This document shows positions 12,413-18,936 of a stretch of 21,812 nucleotides of DNA, in pieces (the stretch's first letter is position 1; every line of letters starts with the position of its first letter). Under the pieces are notes generated by a model that made no database searches, was not told the origin of the DNA, and was given only the letters and a program-made list of their open reading frames with translations. This DNA is from a virus, in the IMG/VR virus record IMGVR_UViG_3300022937_002393, positions 1 through 21,812 of that record. One strand, given 5' to 3'. The translations under genes were made by a program, and so were the position numbers.

Positions 12413-12422
12413 TGACTCTTTA

Positions 12423-12451
12423 ATTCTATGGTATCAGAATTAAGTTGTCAA
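12423..12451 (-). promoter_or_regulatory. TACCATAG-class promoter of the RNA array
   Basis: Minus strand TTGACA (12451-12446), 17-nt spacer, TAGAAT (12428-12423). The early transcript begins near AGTCAGAG, a word shared with leaders of the 13253 and 13770 genes. Confidence 0.75.
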
Positions 12452-12452
12452 A

Positions 12453-12742
12453 TTTATCTTTCGATAAAACCTTTCAGAGAAACTCGATTGGTGTTGGATT
12501 GCAATTTACCCTTTCGGATACCACTCTGGCGAGGTAGTTTCGATAAGCGCCACTATCAAACTGCGAACCGATAAGTGTATTAAGTTAGAGCCAGTGGATA
12601 ACTTAATTTCTTTTTTCGTCGGTAGCGAGGAAGTTTCTTTTACGATACTGTCGAACCTTTACGAGCCACCTTTCAAATTCCTCTGAAAGATTTTATCTTA
12701 TATTCAATTTTCAAAAAGCCATTTGTAAGGTCGCCCCTTACA
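12453..12742 (-). ncRNA. Structured RNA upstream of the array (~290 nt)
   Basis: Starts after the promoter at 12749-12777. A GTAAGG/CCTTAC hairpin opens it. Then 12694-12678 pairs with 12482-12466 over 17 bp (two to three G-U on the minus strand), closing a 229-nt domain, followed by TTTATC-GAAA-GATAAA (12468-12453), a GNRA hairpin just upstream of the array promoter. No ORF. It contains GGTTCGAC near 12655 but no tRNA can be folded around it. Confidence 0.65.
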
Positions 12743-12748
12743 TTTTTA

Positions 12749-12777
12749 ATTCTATGGTAAGCAGAATTACTTGTCAA
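12749..12777 (-). promoter_or_regulatory. TACCATAG-class promoter of the 290-nt RNA
   Basis: Minus strand TTGACA (12777-12772), 17-nt spacer, TAGAAT (12754-12749), TTACCA immediately upstream of the -10. Confidence 0.75.
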
Positions 12778-12809
12778 ATTCTGTTACCCGATTTCTTTCT
12801 AGAGAAGGC

Positions 12810-12971
12810 TTATCGCCATTCTCTAGAATAATCGTACGGGCTATACCCGTAAGCTTTGTTAAAAGAGTAGTCAAAAACTTTTCTGACTGGCTTATAACCG
12901 AGCTTTCTTTCTCCTCTCGGAGTCTCTAGCTTTTCAAGTAAAGCTAAAGCAATTTTGTTAACTGTTTTCAT
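12810..12971 (-). CDS. Small basic protein (53 aa) with two possible starts
   Basis: ATG at 12971 follows GGAAAGGG with good spacing. A second in-frame ATG at 12986 is the seventh base after the -10 box, giving a leaderless 58-aa form: the same arrangement as at 11325/11310. Sequence MKTVNKIALALLEKLETPRG, then a basic stretch and a Tyr-rich end (YGYSPYDYSREWR). Unknown function. Confidence 0.6.
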   Translation of the reverse strand: MKTVNKIALALLEKLETPRGERKLGYKPVRKVFDYSFNKAYGYSPYDYSREWR

Positions 12972-12992
12972 AGTTTCCCTTTCCATAATTAT

Positions 12993-13021
12993 ATTCTATG
13001 GTAAGTGTTTTTATAATGCAA
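12993..13021 (-). promoter_or_regulatory. TACCATAG-class promoter
   Basis: Minus strand TTGCAT (13021-13016), 17-nt spacer, TAGAAT (12998-12993); ATG 6 nt downstream at 12986. Confidence 0.7.
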
Positions 13022-13029
13022 GTTATTCC

Positions 13030-13051
13030 CCCCGATTTCTTTCGGGGTTTT
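13030..13051. terminator. GC hairpin, possible terminator
   Basis: CCCCGA (13030-13035), 6-nt loop, TCGGGG (13042-13047). A T-run (13048-13051) follows only on the plus strand, yet the position is behind the leftward 13107 gene. It may stop transcription in either direction or protect the 3' end. Confidence 0.4.
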
Positions 13052-13106
13052 AACCCGCCGATTTTCTGTTCACAAGTCATTTGCAATCGACCGACTCGGT
13101 TAGTTC

Positions 13107-13253
13107 TTAACTAACAGTTTCTACTTTCTCCATGTTGTAGAGTAAGCCTTCCTCTAGCATGGCGCAGTAGGAGGATATTTCCTCGCTTAGTCTCTCGCTA
13201 TTTTTAGCGAAAGCAAGTTCGGAAAGTATCCATTGTAATGGTTGGTTTTCCAT
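13107..13253 (-). CDS. Small acidic protein (48 aa)
   Basis: ATG at 13253 with AAAGGAAAT just upstream and within the transcript from the 13282-13310 promoter. An in-frame ATG at 13310 lies in the -35 box and cannot be used. Sequence MENQPLQWILSELAFAKNSE followed by an acidic helix and a hydrophobic turn (GLLYNMEKVE). Unknown. Confidence 0.55.
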   Translation of the reverse strand: MENQPLQWILSELAFAKNSERLSEEISSYCAMLEEGLLYNMEKVETVS

Positions 13254-13281
13254 ATTTCCTTTCGTCTCTCTGACATTTATA

Positions 13282-13310
13282 ATGCTATGGTATCTTATTC
13301 CATAATGCAA
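13282..13310 (-). promoter_or_regulatory. TACCATAG-class promoter
   Basis: Minus strand TTGCAT (13310-13305), 17-nt spacer, TAGCAT (13287-13282). The -35 abuts the stop of the upstream small gene at 13313. Confidence 0.7.
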
Positions 13311-13312
13311 GT

Positions 13313-13420
13313 TTATAAGTCAGATTTCTTTTCTTCTGCACTTCTTAGGTCATAATATTCGGTTTTAACTACGTTTCCGAATATATCCTCCCAAGTTACT
13401 TCAGTTAGATTATCTTCCAT
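13313..13420 (-). CDS. Microprotein (35 aa)
   Basis: ATG at 13420 behind GGAAAGGAC, TAA at 13313-13315, 11 nt after the stop of the 13432 gene. Sequence MEDNLTEVTWEDIFGNVVKT and a charged helical end (YYDLRSAEEKKSDL). The clear ribosome site supports translation. Function unknown. Confidence 0.5.
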   Translation of the reverse strand: MEDNLTEVTWEDIFGNVVKTEYYDLRSAEEKKSDL

Positions 13421-13431
13421 AATGTCCTTTC

Positions 13432-13770
13432 CTAGTCCATGTGATTGAAGTAGTTTGATACTCCGTCCCACAACCTCGCCCAAGAATATTCACTAATTTT
13501 AATTTGCGGTGTACTCATATAGCTTATTCCAAGTCTTCGAGTCATCACATTATCATTAGCGAAATCGTCTTTAATAGGCATTTCACGACCTTGAAAATAC
13601 TCTCCAGAATTAACTAACTCTTTATTTAGTTTTCTTAGTCTGACACTCTTACCGCTTGGAGTTAATCCGACTACTTGATAATAATCATTTATAGTCATGT
13701 CATAACCCCATGAGCAATGAAAGATGTCTCCAACTTCAACAGTCGTTTTATAATCTGTATTAATGTCCAT
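13432..13770 (-). CDS. Conserved phage/plasmid-type hypothetical protein (112 aa)
   Basis: ATG at 13770 with AAAGGAAA upstream and promoter 13799-13827. The pattern VGDIFHCSWGYDMTINDYYQ, followed by a VVGLTPSGKSVRLRKL strand pair, resembles small beta-rich proteins seen repeatedly in plasmids and phages (often VGDIF..SWGYDQTN..FYQV); their function is not known to me. The C-terminus has Trp-Asp/Tyr-rich sequence. No catalytic motif. Confidence 0.65.
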   Translation of the reverse strand: MDINTDYKTTVEVGDIFHCSWGYDMTINDYYQVVGLTPSGKSVRLRKLNKELVNSGEYFQGREMPIKDDFANDNVMTRRLGISYMSTPQIKISEYSWARLWDGVSNYFNHMD

Positions 13771-13798
13771 TTTTTCCTTTCGTCTCTCTGACTATTTA

Positions 13799-13827
13799 AT
13801 TCTATGGTAAGACTCTGGATTATCCAA
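13799..13827 (-). promoter_or_regulatory. TACCATAG-class promoter
   Basis: Minus strand TTGGAT (13827-13822), 17-nt spacer, TAGAAT (13804-13799), TTACCA before the -10. Drives the 13770 gene with a ~22-nt leader. Confidence 0.65.
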
Positions 13828-13894
13828 ATTATAATGTCTAATTTCTTTTTTCTAAATCATCATATATATATGTCATTATCTAAATTTTAAATAC

Positions 13895-13923
13895 TTGACA
13901 TTAAATAATAGATACCATAGCAT
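13895..13923 (+). promoter_or_regulatory. Rightward TACCATAG-class promoter for an RNA
   Basis: TTGACA (13895-13900), 17-nt spacer, TAGCAT (13918-13923), preceded by ATACCA. It is divergent from the 13799-13827 promoter, and no open frame follows. Confidence 0.7.
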
Positions 13924-13929
13924 AGTATT

Positions 13930-14130
13930 AACAACTGAATAAGGAAACTGTAGAACAAAGGAAGCAAGAAAAAGTTCTACACGATAAAACGTGTAGCCCC
14001 CAGCATCAAAACGGGGAGAGTACCCCCTGCCCAAAAATGCTGGATATGGGTACATTTGCTATTAGAAAACCCCAGAAACCGGGTGGATTCTGCTATTACA
14101 AAATCCTAAAAACCGGGTGGATTATTTTTC
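13930..14130 (+). ncRNA. Rightward small RNA 2
   Basis: Hairpins in order: GTAGAAC/GTTCTAC (13950-13956 with 13974-13980), which competes with CTACACG/CGTGTAG (13977-13983 with 13990-13996); then CCAGCAT/ATGCTGG (14000-14006 with 14037-14043) enclosing GGGG-AGAGTA-CCCC. Two copies of the TGCTATTAG...AACCGGGTGG element follow, then a T-rich tail (about 14124-14137). No ORF. The competing stems and shared 3' element suggest a regulatory RNA; target unknown. Confidence 0.55.
14058..14123 (+). repeat. Tandem 33-bp element shared with small RNA 1
   Basis: Copies at 14058-14089 and 14091-14123, both reading TGCTATTA..., then CC, then AAACCGGGTGGATT. A third copy ends small RNA 1 (9225-9254). No copy contains an ORF. 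They may act as 3'-end or protein-binding elements. Confidence 0.6.
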
Positions 14131-14220
14131 TTTTGCTCTCTCTTAATCAATGCTTTTGAAATATAGAAAGATATTGTAGTGGACGTGGAGGATAAAAAGT
14201 AAAGTAATCTATTGTAACCT

Positions 14221-14541
14221 TTAGGCGTAAACAGAGATTTTATAAGGGGGACGCATTCTATGACCTTCTGGGAGGAGTTCCAAATCTTCCCAGACAAGTG
14301 TGTCAATAACTTCTTTAACAAATCCAGTCCTTAATACTCTCATGTAATCTTGTATTCTTCTTTTAAAAATACTTTTAGATTTACTTTTACTCTTTATATC
14401 AAATAGTTTACAGTAATTTTTATGGCGATTCCATATAGCTACTAAGACATCGTATTCACAATGCTTTGATGGAAGATGACCGTATCTTTTATTGTGAGAT
14501 TCAGCTCTTTCTTTTAAGAAATCTAATATCTCTTGTTCCAT
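14221..14541 (-). CDS. Basic hypothetical protein (106 aa)
   Basis: ATG at 14541 overlaps the upstream TAA (TAATG) and is preferred over the in-frame ATG at 14589, which lies deep inside the neighbour. Basic and helical, with a Ser-Lys run (KSKSKSKSIFKRR) in the middle; two Cys and several His give no clear zinc motif. Last gene of the replication/modification operon. Unknown. Confidence 0.55.
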   Translation of the reverse strand: MEQEILDFLKERAESHNKRYGHLPSKHCEYDVLVAIWNRHKNYCKLFDIKSKSKSKSIFKRRIQDYMRVLRTGFVKEVIDTLVWEDLELLPEGHRMRPPYKISVYA

Positions 14542-14873
14542 TAATAAATAAATGTATGTAAAAATACTGGAGTATGTTCTCCATGCCATGCACTGAATGT
14601 ATTATGTTCAAGATATTCTACTGCTGTTTCAACTGCAGCATCTTCGAGGTCCCTCTGGCTTGCCCACTCTGTATTGTTTTGAAACGTCTCGTCTTGAACA
14701 AATGTTTCAGCTAGTATTCTTACCATTTTTCTTGCATCATAACAAGCTACTGGCGCAGAAAAGCCTTGTCTCTCTACGTAACCTAAGTATGCTTGGTAAA
14801 ATTCATCGTATATTATTGCATCTGGATTTATTTCTAGTAGTTCCCAGTATCTACTTCCGTTTTCTTCGCTCAT
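14541..14873 (-). CDS. Hypothetical protein next to the DNA-modification pair (110 aa)
   Basis: ATG at 14873 overlaps the stop of the ParB-like gene by 4 nt. Acidic, helical, with aromatic residues (SRYWELLEINPDAIIYDEFY) and a His-containing end (WHGEHTPVFLHTF). Coupling to the ParB-like/Mom-like genes suggests a shared role, but no family is recognised. Confidence 0.55.
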   Translation of the reverse strand: MSEENGSRYWELLEINPDAIIYDEFYQAYLGYVERQGFSAPVACYDARKMVRILAETFVQDETFQNNTEWASQRDLEDAAVETAVEYLEHNTFSAWHGEHTPVFLHTFIY

Positions 14874-15502
14874 ATTACATTCCTTATAAATTCAGCTATT
14901 CTTTCTCCATCAGTTTGTAAATCAGATGAATTCTTTAACCATTTTAAGAACCTAATCCAATCATCTCTCTGACCTTCATTATCAAATTTAATAGAAACTT
15001 TCAATGGGTCAACATCATTTTCAAGTTTTTCATCTACATTATCTGATAAATCTTCAAACAATTGTTGCAAATCTTCATCATCAAAACCTATTCCGTCTAA
15101 AGTACCAGACTCTACTGCTATCTTTTCAATCAAATCTTTTAGTTCTGGTGGTTCCCAACCGCCTAATTCAACTAATCTATTATCAGCAATAAGGTAAGCA
15201 TCAGCTTCAATATCTGATTCAAAACTTATACCGCAGACCATAGGAACAAACCATTCTCCTTCTTCATCTACTCGTATTCCTTTTGGAGGATTTTTTTTAT
15301 CAAGCATGTACTTTTGTCTTAAAGTTTCAATACGACCATGACCACCTACTAATTTACCAGTAGCTTCATTTCTGATGATAGGCATGATAAAACCAAATCT
15401 ATCCATTGATTGATGTAATACTCCTATGTCATGTTGCTTAGGATTTACATCCGCTGAACGAACTTCTTTAATATTTATATATTCAATTCTATGCTCTTGC
15501 AT
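14870..15502 (-). CDS. ParB-like nuclease-domain protein
   Basis: 210 residues. ParB/sulfiredoxin-type N-terminal domain: NPKQHD at 20-25, a helical segment, then LVGGHGRIETLRQ (51-63), the usual G(G/E)xxR box, and AYLIADNRLVELGGWE (102-117), common in phage ParB-like proteins paired with DNA-modifying enzymes. The C-terminal half is acidic. No partner ParA is present, so chromosome segregation is unlikely. The 14-nt overlap with the Mom-like gene and conserved pairing of such domains suggest a role in DNA modification; the exact activity is unknown. Confidence 0.75.
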   Translation of the reverse strand: MQEHRIEYINIKEVRSADVNPKQHDIGVLHQSMDRFGFIMPIIRNEATGKLVGGHGRIETLRQKYMLDKKNPPKGIRVDEEGEWFVPMVCGISFESDIEADAYLIADNRLVELGGWEPPELKDLIEKIAVESGTLDGIGFDDEDLQQLFEDLSDNVDEKLENDVDPLKVSIKFDNEGQRDDWIRFLKWLKNSSDLQTDGERIAEFIRNVI

Positions 15503-16280
15503 CTGTTCCTCTCTTAGGATAAGGTTCTATCAAATGTTCAATAGCCTTTTTGTTTTTCTTATTTGTTTTCTTATCAGAAATGAAATGCATATATCTATGC
15601 TTTTCCAACTGGTATGTAAACTCTGCTTGGGGATAATGTTTTAATATAACTTCCCTTTTCTGAGTACCCAGTTTTGCTCTGATAGCTCGACTTCCGTAAA
15701 GCTTACCATCTATTATAACCGCAAATCTTTTACCACTGCCTTTATAGTTTCTACTTTTAGCTCTCATGATGCCTAAATAACTCCAATTAAGAGACTGGTA
15801 AATAGTTCCCACTTCTCCAGCCATTGGGTCAACGGTAGCAGTTATAACTTCAAAACCTTCTTTGGCTACCTCCTTTTGTACTCTAGATATAAACCATGAG
15901 TTAGCATTAGGAGGACACCACCATTTATTAACACCTCTGTTCAGAAGAATCATATTGTCGGTCATGCCGTACTTATCCCATACTCCTAGATTCTTTGAGT
16001 AGTCTGGTCCAAGACAAGCAACACCACCTAACAACTTTCCATGCTCCATTGTTTGAAAGTACATTCCATAAGCATGAGTAGTTATAGCAGCCATTACGCC
16101 TAGATACTCGTATTCTTCAATAACTTGCTTGGCTGTTACATTATCAATTGGTTCTATCCAAGCATTTTCTAAAGAATCAGATGATAAAGGTTCGTATAAA
16201 CCTTCTTCCTCTGCTTGTTTTTCAAGCCTTCTTTTGTACTGATGACAAGTTGCCTCGAAGATATTCTTCGTATCTGTCAT
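15489..16280 (-). CDS. Mom-like GNAT-fold DNA-modification protein
   Basis: 263 residues. ATG at 16280 has AGGAG 6 nt upstream even though it lies 59 nt inside the upstream gene. Family-like stretches are LLGGVACLG (83-91), NRGVNKWWCPPNANSWFISR (114-133), TVDPMAGEVGTIYQSLNWSY (149-168) and, near the end, EKHRYMHF (226-233). They match the Mu Mom family of GNAT-like enzymes, which convert adenine in phage DNA to a carbamoylmethyl-type derivative that blocks restriction. Here it would protect phage DNA; the actual base product is not known from sequence. Adjacent to a ParB-like gene, a recurring partnership. Confidence 0.75.
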   Translation of the reverse strand: MTDTKNIFEATCHQYKRRLEKQAEEEGLYEPLSSDSLENAWIEPIDNVTAKQVIEEYEYLGVMAAITTHAYGMYFQTMEHGKLLGGVACLGPDYSKNLGVWDKYGMTDNMILLNRGVNKWWCPPNANSWFISRVQKEVAKEGFEVITATVDPMAGEVGTIYQSLNWSYLGIMRAKSRNYKGSGKRFAVIIDGKLYGSRAIRAKLGTQKREVILKHYPQAEFTYQLEKHRYMHFISDKKTNKKNKKAIEHLIEPYPKRGTDARA

Positions 16281-16887
16281 TTTTACTCCTAAGTTTTTTG
16301 GTCAAAGGACTTATAACTATTTTTGAAAAATCATTATCTTTAGAAATCCAATCTGTCTTGGAAATTAATCCAGTGTGATAATCAAATGCAGCAGAGAATG
16401 CTAACAAGGAGTTGAACGTCCAAGCATTTTTTCTTCTTGCAGATGCAATAGTAGAAGCATTCATTGTAGACTTATCTAGATATTCATTAATATCTCTTGT
16501 TTTTACATTATAAAGTTCCATAACATGTTTAATTCTTCTTGGATTAATTAAAGTTACAGTACTTGGTAGTTGAAATTGGTATTTCTCATTACTTCTATTA
16601 GAGTACAAATCAATCATATTTTTGAACTTCCACATAATATCAATACTTGTAACAAAAGTCATCTTACCTCTATAACAATTGCTCACTGTTCCGATATTCA
16701 ATCTTGATATTTCTGCAAGCCTAGTAAGAGGAACATCTGCTTCGTTGCGTAAGTATTGTACTATTCTTGTTATTTCAGAAGGAGGATATAACGTTATGGT
16801 GTTATCTAATTTAGGCAGTTCTTCTCTTCTAGAATAATAAGTAGCTCTTTTAACAGTCTTTTGTCTCTCTTCTTTTTTACTTGTCAA
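16222..16887 (-). CDS. Two-HTH DNA-binding protein, putative
   Basis: 221 residues from a TTG at 16887 that has AGAGAGG just upstream; a TTG at 16908 gives a 228-aa alternative. An Xre-like helix-turn-helix is seen in the first half (VPLTRLAEISRLNIGTVSNC) and a second HTH-like stretch later (TRDINEYLDKSTMNASTIAS), each followed by basic residues. It may be a regulator or replication accessory protein. Its 3' end overlaps the Mom-like gene by 59 nt in another frame, an unusually long overlap. Confidence 0.55.
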   Translation of the reverse strand: MTSKKEERQKTVKRATYYSRREELPKLDNTITLYPPSEITRIVQYLRNEADVPLTRLAEISRLNIGTVSNCYRGKMTFVTSIDIMWKFKNMIDLYSNRSNEKYQFQLPSTVTLINPRRIKHVMELYNVKTRDINEYLDKSTMNASTIASARRKNAWTFNSLLAFSAAFDYHTGLISKTDWISKDNDFSKIVISPLTKKLRSKNDRYEEYLRGNLSSVQKKA

Positions 16888-17125
16888 GTTGACCTCTCTT
16901 AATATCAAAATTTAACATGTCTTCTATTGGTAATTTTCCAGTGTTTATTGCCCAATCCATGATTGTAGATTTTAACCAGACTTTAGTTCTGCCAGCATTA
17001 ATAACAAAGTCTGCTTCTGGAATAGTCATTCTACTAATCATCATTGAAACGTGATTAGTAGGAATCGCTAAGATTTCTGCAATCTCAGCGACTCCAACAA
17101 TTTCTAATTGATTAGAAGGGTGCAT
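16877..17125 (-). CDS. Small MerR/AlpA-like HTH protein
   Basis: 82 residues. The N-terminal part (VGVAEIAEILAIPTNHVSMM) is a helix-turn-helix like those of excisionase/AlpA regulators, followed by a wing-like segment with Trp (TKVWLKSTIMDW). The ATG at 17125 overlaps the SSB 3' end by 14 nt. Could regulate the operon or act as a recombination directionality factor; no integrase is in the window, so regulation is more likely. Confidence 0.6.
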   Translation of the reverse strand: MHPSNQLEIVGVAEIAEILAIPTNHVSMMISRMTIPEADFVINAGRTKVWLKSTIMDWAINTGKLPIEDMLNFDIKRGQLDK

Positions 17126-17570
17126 CAGCTTCAGTTAACTCTTCCATAGGTCTGGCTACTGGTGCTGGCGCAGCTTCTTGTTTAGGTTGAAATGTTTCAA
17201 CTCTAATTTCTTTATTGCTTTGTACGGTATCTAAACTACCGACAACTGTGTATTGGGTTGTAATAGCGATATCATCTGCAATAATTTTTACAGATGTTTT
17301 TTCGTTATTATCTCCATACTTTGAAACTTCAATCTTTCCTCTTACAGTGGCTCTAATTGATTTGTTTCCCGCATTAACAACAGCTTTCATCCAAGTGTTG
17401 TAAATGTTTTCGGCTAAAGAATCAAAGCAAATGATATTAAACCAAGATGCTTCTTTGTCTTTACCCATTGATACAGCTAATCTACCAACTGTGTAGTTAT
17501 TACCGCTAGCGGATTGCTTCATTTCTAGACCAGAAAGATTTCCAGTCATTATTGCTATATTGTTTGCCAT
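17112..17570 (-). CDS. ssb: Single-stranded DNA-binding protein
   Basis: 152 residues. An N-terminal OB fold (about 1-105) begins NNIAIMTGNLSGLEMKQ, with VGRLAVSMGKDKEASWFNII in the middle and VRGKIEVSKYGDNNEK later, as in bacterial-type SSBs. A Pro/Ala/Glu-rich linker leads to the acidic tip ending DAPF, the docking site for replication and repair partners. Lies directly after the nuclease gene in the replication operon. Confidence 0.85.
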   Translation of the reverse strand: MANNIAIMTGNLSGLEMKQSASGNNYTVGRLAVSMGKDKEASWFNIICFDSLAENIYNTWMKAVVNAGNKSIRATVRGKIEVSKYGDNNEKTSVKIIADDIAITTQYTVVGSLDTVQSNKEIRVETFQPKQEAAPAPVARPMEELTEADAPF

Positions 17571-17573
17571 TAT

Positions 17574-18113
17574 CTATTCGTCTCCTATATCTTCATTAAT
17601 TGGCTCGAACACATACCCAAAGTTTTCGAGTAGTGCCATACACGCATTTTCTATATCAATAGTCCTAAAAGCGACAATCCCATCACTTCTGCCGTCTGGC
17701 ATATTGACATAGATAAATGGTTTAGATAAGGAACCAAAGCTTTTATGGTTCTTATCTGATTGCTCCTTAGCTTTATAAAATGGTTTAGCAAAACTTTCGT
17801 GTTGCTTTCCCGCTTTAACTTCGTAACGAGCATTACCTTTCCAATTTTCTTCGTCAGAATCAGCTCCTCTGAATCTATTGGAAGGAATATTTAATTGTTT
17901 CATAGCAGCAACTTGCTTACGCTTGCCTTTGCTACGATTTCTTCTATTTATGCAAGTACGACATTTACACTTACGCTTTTCTTCGCCAGTGTTTTTGCAC
18001 TTACCCGCAGAATTTTTTTTACTATTAGGTTGTCCCATGCCTTGTTGACCAGCAAATCTATTAGCCTTGTATTCATCCCAAGACTCTTTTTCTGGGTCCC
18101 ACATGTTACTCAT
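17574..18113 (-). CDS. PD-(D/E)XK-like nuclease / resolvase-like protein
   Basis: 179 residues. Cys at 39, 49, 51 and 54 (KCKCRTC region) could bind zinc, followed by a basic segment. GADSDEEN then NARYEVKAGKQ (94-104) gives an ExK catalytic-type signature with upstream acids, and PFIYVNMPDGRSDGIVAFR ends the core. This pattern resembles actinophage proteins annotated as Holliday-junction resolvases or RecB-like nucleases. Position between the initiator-like gene and ssb supports a recombination/replication role. Assignment by motif only. Confidence 0.5.
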   Translation of the reverse strand: MSNMWDPEKESWDEYKANRFAGQQGMGQPNSKKNSAGKCKNTGEEKRKCKCRTCINRRNRSKGKRKQVAAMKQLNIPSNRFRGADSDEENWKGNARYEVKAGKQHESFAKPFYKAKEQSDKNHKSFGSLSKPFIYVNMPDGRSDGIVAFRTIDIENACMALLENFGYVFEPINEDIGDE

Positions 18114-18936
18114 TAACTACAATCATCCCATTGTTATCTAATACTAAACCTTCTGGTAAACCACCGTCGGCTATATATTGCATTCTTTGTTCGCGTTCAA
18201 GTCTTCTTAATTTAGCTTGATTATAGCTCTTAGGTTTTATGTTCTCCCAGTTATCAGCTAACGATTTAGGATTAAGAGCAATCTTATCCCCATATAAATT
18301 AATATATGCACCGCAAGCAGTCATTGTGTAAAGCTTAAAATTTTGTGGTTCAATGTTTTCATTTTTGTATATATCAACAAGTCTTTTTATATTTTGATTC
18401 CATTTCCCTTTATTACGTTCATCACTAGGGGCTGAACCAATAATTTCAACAAAGCCGTCCCAAATTTCATTGTTAAGACTTCTCTTACGACCATTAGCAG
18501 TTAAACCTAAATCAACTGTTTCATAATCAACATCTTTTTGAATTGTTTCAAGTTCTTCTACAAGTTCCTTAGAATCTTCAAAAGTTTTTAAATTAGCAGT
18601 ACTAGGATTTTCAGACATCAAAAGATATTCGTTGACCTTCCACTTGCTGTTCTCCACATCTTTTTTTCTATAGGTAATGCAACCAAAATCAACTAATTCT
18701 TTTATATATCTTTGGGCTGTACGTAAAGCCATATCGGCTCTCTCTGCTATCTTTTCTTGTGAAGGAAAACATCTTAGTGTTTCATTATCAGCGAAAGTAG
18801 CAAGAGCAACGTAAACTTTAAATGCTTGTGGGGATAAAGAATTCCCGTCCTTATCCCTTATAGTAAGCATCCAATGAGGAACTCTAGCAAAAGGATTTTG
18901 CCACCTAACGGAAAATGCAGAATCTTGTTCTGCCAT
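18106..18936 (-). CDS. Winged-helix replication-initiator-like protein
   Basis: 276 residues. The N-terminus has NPFARVPHWMLT and a winged helix (about 35-110) with LSPQAFKVYVALATFADN, CFPSQEKIAERADMALRTAQ and YIKELVDFGCITYRK, like phage replication proteins of the O/DnaD-associated type that bind the origin. The C-terminal half is helical and basic (LRRLEREQRM) and may recruit host helicase. ATG at 18936 overlaps the upstream stop by 1 nt. Neighbouring SSAP and SSB genes support a replication role. Confidence 0.65.
   Translation of the reverse strand: MAEQDSAFSVRWQNPFARVPHWMLTIRDKDGNSLSPQAFKVYVALATFADNETLRCFPSQEKIAERADMALRTAQRYIKELVDFGCITYRKKDVENSKWKVNEYLLMSENPSTANLKTFEDSKELVEELETIQKDVDYETVDLGLTANGRKRSLNNEIWDGFVEIIGSAPSDERNKGKWNQNIKRLVDIYKNENIEPQNFKLYTMTACGAYINLYGDKIALNPKSLADNWENIKPKSYNQAKLRRLEREQRMQYIADGGLPEGLVLDNNGMIVVNE

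Larger units (their letters stand above)
11371..12416 (-). ncRNA. Large multi-domain non-coding RNA (tandem stem-closed units)
   Basis: About 1,050 nt without a supported ORF, starting ~7 nt after a TTGACA/TAGAAT promoter (12423-12451) and ending at a hairpin with seven T (11371-11415). It consists of one ~400-nt domain and three ~85-140-nt domains, each closed by a 17-22-bp helix; the three small ones have nearly the same closing sequence (AGCTTGWAG core). Only the minus strand pairs fully, because several positions are G-U wobbles there and A-C mismatches on the plus strand. GNRA loops (GAGA near 11877, GUAA near 12167) also read correctly only on the minus strand. Size and phage location recall GOLLD/ROOL-type RNAs, but identity was not established. 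Confidence 0.8.

Noticed and set aside
12640-12670. tRNA suggested by GGTTCGAC (minus strand)
   Set aside because: No cloverleaf; the sequence is internal to the stem-closed RNA domain.
13107-13310. Longer form of the 48-aa gene starting at 13310
   Set aside because: That ATG lies in the -35 box of the gene's own promoter; ATG 13253 has a clear ribosome site.
14106-14321. 71-codon leftward frame
   Set aside because: It overlaps the better-supported 14221-14541 gene by 101 nt in another frame and has no ribosome site; composition is not protein-like.
14221-14589. 122-aa form starting at 14589
   Set aside because: ATG 14541 sits exactly on the upstream stop (TAATG), a coupling pattern seen elsewhere in this genome; the longer form overlaps the neighbour by 49 nt.
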